A stretch of DNA of 64,000 bases from Longimicrobium sp. GTDB taxonomy: Bacteria; Gemmatimonadota; Gemmatimonadetes; Longimicrobiales; Longimicrobiaceae. The stretch is from NCBI RefSeq assembly GCF_036388275.1, contig NZ_DASVSF010000022.1, positions 1-64,000 of the forward strand. The letters are read 5' to 3'. Positions 43,857-53,015 of the stretch are shown here, piece by piece (position 1 is the stretch's first letter; every line of letters begins with the position of its first letter). Both the position numbers and the translations under genes were made by a program. Under the pieces are notes generated by a model. It was not told where the DNA came from. It saw only the letters and a program-made list of their open reading frames with translations, and searched no databases.

Positions 43857-46800
43857 TCAGCCGCCAATGTATCGGAAACCCGACCAGGCGGCTGGTGAAC
43901 GGCGCTCCGGGTCACTGGACCGCAGCAGGTGGAGCTGCGCTTGGCGCAGCGCCGCGGCGCCATTGCTCGAGGCGTGGTACGCGCGGTGGAACTCGACCAT
44001 CAGGGGACGCGTGAGCCGGTCGTCCACCTCCCACAGGCTTCCGACCGCCCCCCCGGCGCCGGCGGCCAGAAAGGCGCCTGCGAGCCCGGAGAACCCCGAG
44101 GCCCGTCCGGGCCCGGTCCGTACCGTCTGGCACGCCGCCAGCACCACGATGGAAAGGTGGCTGAGGTCGAGCCGGGCGATCTCCATCGCCTGCAGGGTCG
44201 TTGCGCCCGGTTCCGGTGCCAGAAGCAGGTACGACCGCTCCGGCCGCTCGTCGTCAAACACCGCGTGCCCGGCGTAGTGCATCACGCCCGCCCTGCCGAG
44301 TGCTGCCCTCACCGCACCGGGAGTTGCCGCCGAGGCCACGAGGGTCCGGGCACGGGGATAGCCTGACGCGATCTCGCGGACCTCCTCGGCCGCGGCGGGA
44401 AGCCGCGGGAACCCAGTCGACGGGGCGAAAGCCGGATCCGCGACGAACCACACCTCCGACGCGGCGGCGGGACGCGGAGCGCGGCGCCACGCCTCGCGAA
44501 GGCTCGCCGCGAATCTGACGGGGCGAGCCTCCACCAGGTAGCGCATCCGGCGCGTATCGTACAGCGCCGGGAACGGGACCAGCCCGAGAACCCCGTCAGC
44601 GACGACGATCAGCGGGGTTCCCGCTTCGCCGAGCCACCCTTCTACCGGGCGAATCAGCTGCTCGTACAGCTCGGCCAACGCGGGGCGGAGTTCCGCCTCT
44701 CCCGCGAATGCGTCCAGCTGCTGCTGCAGGTGCACCACCAGGCGGACTACGCGCGCCGTATCCACCCGGGCGCGGTAGAGCTCCACCTTTCTGCCTGTGA
44801 CTACCCAGACCAGGAGCGTGTCGGCCACAATCGCATATTCGAGGGCCCTCTCGCCCGGAGGAGCCGCCACCTCCCAGTTCCGCCCGTCGGCTCGTCCGAC
44901 GGGCGCGAGCGACGCGCGCCCCCGATCCAGGTACGCCAGCCCTGCGGCAGGGCCGTCCGAGGCCAGCTTCAGCATCGTCATCCGATCCACCACGCCGCGC
45001 GCCGCGTCGAAAATCGCTGCCCGCCGCGGCTCCATGTGAACGGAGTCACGCCGGTTCTGCAGGATCGCGAGAGCGCGTTCCAGACGTGCGCTTGCCTGCG
45101 CGGGACGGTTGGAGGCGAGCCATGCCTGGGCACCGCCGACAAGGGCCGGGAAAGCCACGATGGGCGCCCGCATGCCCGTGAAGAACGCCGCCGCCGAGTC
45201 GAAGTCCTCGGCGGCCCCTGCCGGGTTGCTGCCAAGCGACAGTGTCGCTTCCGCCATCTGCCGCCGGGCGATGCTCCACGCGCGGGAGCGGGGTGTCGTG
45301 AGCCTGGCCATGGCTTCCTGCCCGGCGGCGATGTCCTGGCGGGCCCGGGCCGCGGCGCCCATCTGCGCCGCCAAGCGGGCCCGGATCAGGTAGGCCTCTG
45401 CCGCGAACACGGGAATTCCGGTGCGCTCCGCCACGCGTACCCCTTCGTTCAGCATGCGGAGCGCGGCGTTAGGGAACCCGTCGTCGCCGACAGTGTTGGC
45501 AGCGAATCCAAGCATGTTGTGCAGCCGGAAGGACGTGCGATACGGACGCAGGTGCTTCAAGGCTTGGTGGGCATATCCGTATCCCTGGTCCATATCGCGC
45601 ATGTGGAAATAGGCGATAGAGATGTTGTCCAGGGCCACTCCATGATTCTCGGCCTCGCCGGCGCGCAGTGAGATAACGGCGGCTTGCTGTGCGTGCCGGA
45701 GCCCGGCCTCATACCGGTCTGCCCGAATGAGCAGTGCGGAAAGCGCCAGCCGCGCCGCCAAGGCCAGCCCAGGGTGGCGGACCGGATCGGCCGTTGCGCA
45801 TAGGTCTCGGAGCACCGCCTCGCCCGTGGGCATGTCGCCCATACGAAAGCTCATCCCTCCGTACATCATCCGCGCCCACGAACGCAGCGGCGGAGAGTCG
45901 TGCGCGGCAACGGCGGCCGCGTTGAACCGCGACGCGGCGGCCGGAAAATCCACGAGCCCCTGCGCCACGCACCCCGCGGAGAACTCCTGGTGTGCGCGGG
46001 CCAGCCGCTCCCTGGGCCGGGCGCGGATCGCCCGCACTCCGTCGCCCAGCGTGGCGTCGCCGCCCGTGCGGCGTTCCAGCGTGGTGGCAAGGATCTCCGC
46101 GCGCCGCAGGTGTTCCTCGGCGTCAGCCGCGTCACCCGCCAGTTTCGCCTCTGCCCAGGCACCCAGGACACGGCACCATCCCAGCTCCCGCGCCCGCTGG
46201 GGCTCAGCGGCGGCGTACGCCGCGTAATCCGAGAGCGGCGCGCCGGCTGCCGGCGCCGCGGCTTCGGTGGGCAGGGCGAGTAGCTGGCTCCGGTGTCGCA
46301 TTGCCTCGTGTGCCCACCCAGACGTCGCGTCGCTCTCGAGATACGCTCGCCAGGCGTCTGTCGCTTCCTCGACCAACCCGAACTGCTCCAGTGCCAGCGC
46401 GAGATTGTAGGCCGCGGCACGGTTGGCGGGCTCTCGTTCCAGCGCCTCCTCCGCCGCCTCGATGGCCGCGAGCAGGTCGCGGGGCGAGCGGGCTCGTTCG
46501 GCCCGCACCATGTACGCAGCCGCAACGTCTGCCAGCACGGGGGCGGGGCGCTCGGAGAGCCGCGCCGCCATCTGCAATAGAGAGATGGCCCGGTCCAGGG
46601 ATTTTCCCGCCCCGCTCCCGTACAGCAGGTCGACCAGCCCGGCGGCGTGAAGCGCGTTCGGATCGGCGCCCTTGCCGATCGCCTGCGAAGCGCGCGCGGC
46701 GATGCCCGTAATACGGTCTGATCGCGGTGCCGCCGCGCGCCCGGGTGCGCACCCGGGCCGTGAGCCGGCGGCCGAGGGGCATGGCCGATCGGGGTGTGCG

Positions 46801-47036
46801 ATGGAAAGGCGCGGTGTGACGCGGGGGAGCTTGTGCATCTCGCGGGCGAGCTCTCCCAGCAGCCCGCGCGGAGCGTCGCGCCTGACCACGCTCGTCACGG
46901 CCGAAGCAACGGATGCGCAGACAACCCCAACCAGTACGAACACCCGGACCAGTACAGGGACGGAGTACCTCGGCATGCCCGGGATGGAGCGCAACCGGAA
47001 CACGGATGACCGTGCCCGGGAGACGGGATGCGGCAT
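43857..47036 (-). CDS. Membrane-anchored TPR-CHAT protease
   Basis: About 1059 residues from the ATG at 47036 (ATG 46976 also possible; upstream codons would overlap the neighbouring gene). A single TM segment (PVLVRVFVLVGVVCASVASA) lies at ~20-45. Residues ~110-720 form TPR-like helix pairs (LLQMAARLSERPAPVLADVA, NRAAAYNLALALEQFGLVEE). The C-terminal ~330 residues are a CHAT protease with His in GVMHYAGHAVFDDERP and Cys in IVVLAACQTVRTGPG, and the typical end LAGAFLAAGAGGAVGSLWEV. CHAT enzymes cut protein targets in response to their TPR part; the trigger here is unknown. Co-transcribed with the 263-residue gene. Confidence 0.88.
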   Translation of the reverse strand: MPHPVSRARSSVFRLRSIPGMPRYSVPVLVRVFVLVGVVCASVASAVTSVVRRDAPRGLLGELAREMHKLPRVTPRLSIAHPDRPCPSAAGSRPGCAPGRAAAPRSDRITGIAARASQAIGKGADPNALHAAGLVDLLYGSGAGKSLDRAISLLQMAARLSERPAPVLADVAAAYMVRAERARSPRDLLAAIEAAEEALEREPANRAAAYNLALALEQFGLVEEATDAWRAYLESDATSGWAHEAMRHRSQLLALPTEAAAPAAGAPLSDYAAYAAAEPQRARELGWCRVLGAWAEAKLAGDAADAEEHLRRAEILATTLERRTGGDATLGDGVRAIRARPRERLARAHQEFSAGCVAQGLVDFPAAASRFNAAAVAAHDSPPLRSWARMMYGGMSFRMGDMPTGEAVLRDLCATADPVRHPGLALAARLALSALLIRADRYEAGLRHAQQAAVISLRAGEAENHGVALDNISIAYFHMRDMDQGYGYAHQALKHLRPYRTSFRLHNMLGFAANTVGDDGFPNAALRMLNEGVRVAERTGIPVFAAEAYLIRARLAAQMGAAARARQDIAAGQEAMARLTTPRSRAWSIARRQMAEATLSLGSNPAGAAEDFDSAAAFFTGMRAPIVAFPALVGGAQAWLASNRPAQASARLERALAILQNRRDSVHMEPRRAAIFDAARGVVDRMTMLKLASDGPAAGLAYLDRGRASLAPVGRADGRNWEVAAPPGERALEYAIVADTLLVWVVTGRKVELYRARVDTARVVRLVVHLQQQLDAFAGEAELRPALAELYEQLIRPVEGWLGEAGTPLIVVADGVLGLVPFPALYDTRRMRYLVEARPVRFAASLREAWRRAPRPAAASEVWFVADPAFAPSTGFPRLPAAAEEVREIASGYPRARTLVASAATPGAVRAALGRAGVMHYAGHAVFDDERPERSYLLLAPEPGATTLQAMEIARLDLSHLSIVVLAACQTVRTGPGRASGFSGLAGAFLAAGAGGAVGSLWEVDDRLTRPLMVEFHRAYHASSNGAAALRQAQLHLLRSSDPERRSPAAWSGFRYIGG

Positions 47037-47175
47037 GGGCCCGAGAAGAGACGGAGAGAGCGCGGAGTGGGGAGGTAGGTCTTCTGCTTCCGAACTGCTA
47101 CCACAGTCTACGACAGTTGTCTCCGCGTGCGCAAGGTTAAAGCCTCGGCACTCCGAAGGTTTCGCGCGGGGTTTG

Positions 47176-47919
47176 CTACGCCGCGGGCCAGGCGCGCAGC
47201 TCCGGCGGGCCACCGCCGGGGGGCAGCACCACGTAGTCGAACGTCCGCAGCCAGTCCCCCGAGTTCACGTAGTACCGTCCGGGCTCCACCTCGGTGATGG
47301 ACGCCACGTGCGCATGCCCGGCGAGCACCAGGTCGATCTCCGGCCGCGCGCGCAGCTCGCCTTCGGCCCAGTGCTGGATGAACGCCGCGCGGTTCTTGCC
47401 GCGCTTGTCGCCCCCCTCGGACTTGTGCTCCGTGCTGCTGGCCAGCATGGCGATGCGCGTGCCCAGGTCGGGGTGAATCACGCGGAAGGCGCCGGTGAAC
47501 ACGGGGTTGCGGATGGTCCACTTCAGCGCGCGGTACTTCAGGTCGCCGCTCCCCACGCCGTCGCCGTGCGCCACCAGCGCGCGGCGCCCTCCCAGGTCCA
47601 TCTCCACCGGACCCTCGTGCAGGGCGATGCCGATCTCGTCGCGCAGGAAGGGCCCCGCCCACCCGTCGTGGTTGCCGCCCACGAAGGCGATCGGGACGCC
47701 GGCCTCCACCACGTCCTTCAGCTTGGACAGCGCGCGGTAGTGCTCGGCCATGATCACGTGGCGGTACTCGAACCAGAAGTCGAACAGGTCGCCGTTGATG
47801 AGCAGGAACGACGCATGTTCCGCCACGTGGTCCAGGAACCGGCGGAATGCGCGCTCGGTGGCGGGTGGCACGCCTCCCAGATGCACGTCGGAGACGACGT
47901 AGACGGGCTTGGTTTCCAT
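47176..47919 (-). CDS. UDP-2,3-diacylglucosamine diphosphatase-type metallophosphoesterase
   Basis: A 247-residue calcineurin-like phosphoesterase of the group that hydrolyses UDP-2,3-diacylglucosamine in lipid A synthesis (LpxH-like). All five metal motifs are present: VVSDVHLGG, NGDLFDFWFEY, VGGNHDGWAG, VAHGDGVGSGD and LAGHAHVASI. A segment SSTEHKSEGGDKRGKNRA, typical of the LpxH insertion, carries the lid helices. Cytoplasmic or membrane-associated. Assignment to LpxH rather than a related phosphatase is likely but not proven, so no symbol is given. It ends 140 bases before the CHAT gene. Confidence 0.85.
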   Translation of the reverse strand: METKPVYVVSDVHLGGVPPATERAFRRFLDHVAEHASFLLINGDLFDFWFEYRHVIMAEHYRALSKLKDVVEAGVPIAFVGGNHDGWAGPFLRDEIGIALHEGPVEMDLGGRRALVAHGDGVGSGDLKYRALKWTIRNPVFTGAFRVIHPDLGTRIAMLASSTEHKSEGGDKRGKNRAAFIQHWAEGELRARPEIDLVLAGHAHVASITEVEPGRYYVNSGDWLRTFDYVVLPPGGGPPELRAWPAA

Positions 47920-47955
47920 GCTCGGCAGGCTACCCGCGGTTCCCCGGTTCCCGCC

Positions 47956-48513
47956 TCAGTGGCCGACGAGGCGCGGCAGGTCGGCGAATTCCACGACTTG
48001 GTCTGCCGAGAACGTCCCGCTCACCGTGACACGCTCCTTCGTGTACTCATGCGTCTCCTCGATCGTGAAGCGGCCCGTGATCCGCTCCGGTGTGGCGGTT
48101 TCGATGGTCAGGGAGCTCGGCCCGGAGTAGGCGACGTACTGCTGGAACTTCCCGCCCCGCCAGAGTAGGCTCGAGCCGTATGCCACCCGCATCGGCCCGC
48201 TTACCCCCACGATGTACGTCCCTGGATTGGGGAGATCCTGATTGCTGGGAAGGTTCTGAGAGAACTCGACCTCGATGCCCACGTTCGCGATGTCTCCCGC
48301 CGTGAACACCAGGTAGTACGAGCGCGTGTCGGGGGTGGGCCCCGGGCTGTACACCAGCGCGCCTGCTTGCGCGCGCGGGAGCTGGACGGTTCCAGCGGCG
48401 GTGGTCAGCGCGATCTCCGCGGCTCCGGTGCGCTGAGAGGCGGTCGGGCTCCGCTCGCAGGCCGAAAGGATTGCTGATATCAGCAGCAGGAACAGGATCT
48501 GGAGACGCCGCAT
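47956..48513 (-). CDS. Lipoprotein of unknown function
   Basis: A 185-residue lipoprotein. The ATG at 48513 starts a classical signal peptide, RRLQILFLLLISAILSAC, with lipobox SAC; the frame is open to 48615 through a 27-bp duplication. The mature protein is beta-rich: EIALTTAAGTVQLP, YYLVFTAGDIANVGIEVEFS, GSSLLWRGGKFQQYVAYSG and RFTIEETHEYTKERVTVSG. No family was recognised. Likely attached to the inner or outer membrane. It lies 36 bases upstream of the diacylglucosamine diphosphatase gene on the same strand. Confidence 0.75.
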   Translation of the reverse strand: MRRLQILFLLLISAILSACERSPTASQRTGAAEIALTTAAGTVQLPRAQAGALVYSPGPTPDTRSYYLVFTAGDIANVGIEVEFSQNLPSNQDLPNPGTYIVGVSGPMRVAYGSSLLWRGGKFQQYVAYSGPSSLTIETATPERITGRFTIEETHEYTKERVTVSGTFSADQVVEFADLPRLVGH

Positions 48514-48520
48514 CGGGTTC

Positions 48521-48574
48521 GGAGTGAGGGAAGTGCGTTGCATCGTCGGAGTGAGGGAAGTGCGTTGCATCGTC
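48521..48574. repeat. Perfect 27-bp tandem duplication
   Basis: Two exact 27-bp units (GGAGTGAGGGAAGTGCGTTG, then CATCGTC) at 48521-48547 and 48548-48574, just upstream of the lipoprotein start. Each copy holds an ATG on the minus strand. The core GGAAGTGCG also occurs near the family B pair at 16170-16570. Confidence 0.9.
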
Positions 48575-48678
48575 GTCAAAATACGCGAGGCTTCACGTAT
48601 CCTGCAATCGCGCACACCTTGGATGCCGCTCCGAGTACGCCGGAGAGCATCTGCCGCGCCGGGGCGGCAGGTTCATGC

Positions 48679-50082
<1,404 letters not shown>

Positions 50083-50243
50083 GGGACGTCGGTCGGGGGG
50101 TTAGCGTTAGGGCAGGCGAAGGTAGCCTTCGCGCACGGCCTCTGCCACGCGGGTCTCGTGCGCGGGATGTTTCATCGGCTTCGGCGACGCGGTATCTTGC
50201 CCGGAGCGGCGGGATCCAACTCACAACGAAGGACGCGGGCGGC

Positions 50244-50765
50244 ATGCGGATTGGGCACGGCTACGATTCCCACCGGTTCGCCGAGGGGCGCAAGCTGATT
50301 CTGGGCGGGGTGGAAATTCCCCACGACCGGGGGCTGACCGGGCACTCCGACGCCGACGCCGTGGCGCACGCCGTGACGGACGCGCTGCTGGGTGCCGCCG
50401 GGCTGGGCGACATCGGCCGGCACTTTCCGCCATCGGACGAACAGTGGAAGGACGCCGACTCGCTGAAACTGCTGGCCCAGGTGGTCCGTCTTCTGGAAGG
50501 GCGCAACTACCAGGTCGTCAACGTCGACGTGACCGTGATCTGCGAGCAACCCAAGATCGGGCCGCATGCGCCGGCGATGCAGGAGCGGCTGGCGTCGGTG
50601 ATCGGCATTTCGCCCGGGCACATCTCCATCAAGGGCAAGACCAACGAGGGGATGGGATGGATTGGCCGTGGCGAGGGGATCGCCGTGTTCGCGGTGGCGC
50701 TGGTGGACAGCCTGGAAGACCTGGACGTCCTCCACGCCCGGCACCGCCGCGACACCAGCCTGTAG
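50244..50765 (+). CDS. ispF: 2-C-methyl-D-erythritol 2,4-cyclodiphosphate synthase
   Basis: Forms the cyclodiphosphate from CDP-ME 2-phosphate in the MEP isoprenoid pathway, as a zinc-containing homotrimer in the cytoplasm. The 173-residue product begins MRIGHGYDSHRFAEGRKL, with the metal-binding DxH, and carries GLTGHSDADAVAHAVTDALL, HFPPSDEQWKDADS and KGKTNEGMGWIGRGEGIA, the family's standard set. The ATG at 50244 is the only one matching the conserved N-terminus; the open frame further upstream is chance. No other MEP-pathway gene is nearby. Confidence 0.97.
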   Translation: MRIGHGYDSHRFAEGRKLILGGVEIPHDRGLTGHSDADAVAHAVTDALLGAAGLGDIGRHFPPSDEQWKDADSLKLLAQVVRLLEGRNYQVVNVDVTVICEQPKIGPHAPAMQERLASVIGISPGHISIKGKTNEGMGWIGRGEGIAVFAVALVDSLEDLDVLHARHRRDTSL

Positions 50766-50785
50766 CGGCACTCCGCGGCGGCGGA

Positions 50786-51046
50786 CGTCATCCCGATGGA
50801 GCGGCCAAGCCGAACCGTCCGACACACCGAAGCCGGCAGCGACTGAGGGATCCGCCACACACTACGCCTGTGGCCCCATGGCTGCGGCTGCATCGATGCT
50901 GCATTCGGCGGAGGCGACGAAACGGCTCTGGATTCGGGGCAGGGCGGACTGCATCGCGAATGGGCGACGTGTGTGGCGGATCCCTCAGTCGCTGCGGTCC
51001 ATGTAGTATCGGCTGGGCTTTCTGTGGCCGCTCCATCGGGATGACA
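50786..51046. repeat. Inverted pair of family B repeats (about 261 bp)
   Basis: 50786-50862 (reverse) and 50969-51046 (forward), ~78 bp each, facing each other across ~106 bp. Outer ends are TGTCATCCCGATGGAGCGGC/GCCGCTCCATCGGGATGACA. Same architecture as 16231-16515. It fills the gap between ispF and the DedA gene. Confidence 0.8.
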
Positions 51047-51091
51047 ACACGGGCGTGGCGACGCACCTAACTACGAGAGCAGGGATCACAA

Positions 51092-51715
51092 GTGGGTGGA
51101 TTCATCGACCGGCTGATCGAGTGGATGCAGGGGCTTCCCGAAGCCCTGGTGTACGTGGTAATCGGCGCCTTCGCGGGGCTGGAGAACTTCTTTCCCCCCG
51201 TGCCGGCGGACGTCATCGCGCTCACCGGCGGGTTCCTGGCGGGGCAGGGGGTCGTGAACCCGTGGATGGCGTTCCTGATCGTGTGGGGGTGCAACGTGGG
51301 CGGCGCGCTGGTGATATACCTGATCGGCAGGAAGTACGGGGACGCGTTCTTCCGGACACGCGCCGGACGATTCCTGCTGCAGCCCAAGCAGATGGAGCGG
51401 CTGTCGGGCTTTTACGACAAGCACGGCGTAAAGGTGATCTTCATCAGCCGCTTTCTTCCCGCGTTCCGGGCCGTGGTCCCCATCTTCGCGGGAACGAGCG
51501 GAATGAGCTTCTGGCGCGCCGCCGTGCCCATCGCCGTCGCCAGTGCCGCGTGGTACGGGCTGATCGTGTACCTGGGCGCCACCGCGGGCGAGAACTGGGA
51601 GCAGATCCGCGCCAGCGTCGAGGCGTCAGGCCGATACCTGGCCATCGCGGCCGCCGTCCTGGGCGCTATCGTCCTGTGGTGGTGGTACCGCAGCCGCAGG
51701 GAATCGCGCGAGTGA
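51092..51715 (+). CDS. DedA family inner-membrane protein
   Basis: A 207-residue membrane protein of the DedA/SNARE-associated family, thought to be involved in lipid flipping and membrane homeostasis. The start is GTG at 51092. Motifs: GAFAGLENFFPPVPADVIAL near residue 30, KYGDAFFRTRAGRFLLQP, and the key SRFLPAFRAVVPIFAGTSGM with the conserved arginines. Four or five hydrophobic segments are present, the last being AIAAAVLGAIVLWWWYR. Its stop overlaps the xerD start by four bases (GTGA), so the two are one operon. Confidence 0.92.
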   Translation: MGGFIDRLIEWMQGLPEALVYVVIGAFAGLENFFPPVPADVIALTGGFLAGQGVVNPWMAFLIVWGCNVGGALVIYLIGRKYGDAFFRTRAGRFLLQPKQMERLSGFYDKHGVKVIFISRFLPAFRAVVPIFAGTSGMSFWRAAVPIAVASAAWYGLIVYLGATAGENWEQIRASVEASGRYLAIAAAVLGAIVLWWWYRSRRESRE

Positions 51716-52644
51716 CCGAGTCTGTCGTCGCAGCTGCCGACAAGCCAGCGCCGCCAATCTCGTTCGCGGTCGAGCAGTTCATCGACTACCTGCGGTTCGA
51801 GCGCAACCTTTCGGAGCTGACCCTCGAGGCGTACGAGCACGACATCGTCCGCATGGCCGAGTTCGCCCGCACCAAGGGGCGCGCCACCCCGGGCGACGTC
51901 ACCACGTCGGATCTCCGCAACTACTTCCTGCTGCTGAAGGACCTGGGGCTGGCCCCGTCGTCCATCGGCCGAAACGTCTCGTCGCTGCACACCTACTTCC
52001 GCTTTCTGCTCGGCGAAAACCTGGTCGTCGCGGACCCTAGTGAGGGCATCGCCACGCCCAAGGCCTGGAAGAGGCTGCCCGACGTGCTGAGCGTGGCCGA
52101 GATGGAGGCGCTGCTGGAGGCGCCTGACCTGTCGCATCCGCTGGCGTGGCGCGATCGTGCGATGCTGGAGTTCGCCTACGCCAGCGGGGTGCGCGTGTCG
52201 GAGCTGACGGACCTGCGCATCCGCAACCTGTACCTGGACGAGGAGTTCGCCAGCGTCTTCGGGAAGGGGGCCAAGGAGCGGCTGGTGCCCATCGGCCGGC
52301 GGGCCATCGGCGCGCTCTCCATCTACCTGCGCGAGACCCGGCCCGTGCTGGACCGCGGCAAGGGCGAGGGGCGCGTGTTCCTGAACGCGCGCGGCGGTCC
52401 GCTGACGCGGATGGGCGTGTGGAAGATCCTGCGGCAGCACGTGCAGACGGCGGGCATCGAGAAGCGCGTGAGCCCCCACGTGCTGCGCCACTCGTTCGCC
52501 ACGCACCTGCTGGAGGGCGGGGCAGACCTGGTGGCCGTGCAGGAGATGCTGGGCCACGCCGACATCGGCACCACGCAGCGCTACACCCATGTGGACCGCA
52601 CCTACCTGCAACAGGAGCACCGCAGCCACCACCCGCGGGCATAG
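51712..52644 (+). CDS. xerD: Tyrosine recombinase XerD
   Basis: A 310-residue site-specific recombinase that resolves chromosome dimers at dif with XerC. Residues ~18-110 are the SAM-like core-binding domain (FIDYLRFERNLSELTLEAYE). The catalytic domain has the full set: Arg in YASGVRVSELTDL, Lys in FGKGAKERLVPIG, His-xx-Arg in SPHVLRHSFATHLLEGG, His in MLGHADIGTTQ and the nucleophile Tyr in QRYTHVDRTYL. Length and motifs fit XerD rather than XerC or a phage integrase. The GTG start overlaps the dedA stop. No dif-like site was recognised. Confidence 0.94.
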   Translation: MTESVVAAADKPAPPISFAVEQFIDYLRFERNLSELTLEAYEHDIVRMAEFARTKGRATPGDVTTSDLRNYFLLLKDLGLAPSSIGRNVSSLHTYFRFLLGENLVVADPSEGIATPKAWKRLPDVLSVAEMEALLEAPDLSHPLAWRDRAMLEFAYASGVRVSELTDLRIRNLYLDEEFASVFGKGAKERLVPIGRRAIGALSIYLRETRPVLDRGKGEGRVFLNARGGPLTRMGVWKILRQHVQTAGIEKRVSPHVLRHSFATHLLEGGADLVAVQEMLGHADIGTTQRYTHVDRTYLQQEHRSHHPRA

Positions 52645-53015
52645 ATTGAGGCGTTACTCCCGCCTCGGATCCTTTAAACATTTCCGCGCGGTTCACTGCG
52701 GCCAAATAAGCAACAAGTATCCCTCTTGACTCCGACCAAAGGCCGCCGCAATCTATCGAAGTAGCGACATTAACGTACCCATTTCCCAGGAGGTGCCGTA
52801 CTTCGCTCTTAGCTTTCCAATCCGTGCACTTCTCCGCAGCCCCAATTCATTGGCGCTTTGGCCGCACGTCCAGATCCCCTCCTTCAGACGTAAGCCGGGT
52901 TCGGCGCTGGCTGACACCACTGCTTGGGAGCCCAGACCCCACCTGTATCTCCCGTCGCAATTGGAATGATATCCTCTTGCGAGCCAACACCTAACACCTG
53001 CCTACCGGTTGACCC
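52645..53015. other. Intergenic region, lower GC, no gene seen
   Basis: 371 bp between xerD and the secreted unknown. GC falls clearly from here on. A weak stem GAGGCG/CGCCTC lies after xerD (52649-52667). TTGGGA (52924) and TATCTC (52946) 16 bp apart are a weak promoter candidate for the next gene. Nothing else is recognised. Confidence 0.35.

Noticed and set aside
52727..52755. TTGACT-17-CAATCT as a promoter
   Set aside because: The -10 matches consensus poorly and no gene starts within 250 bp.
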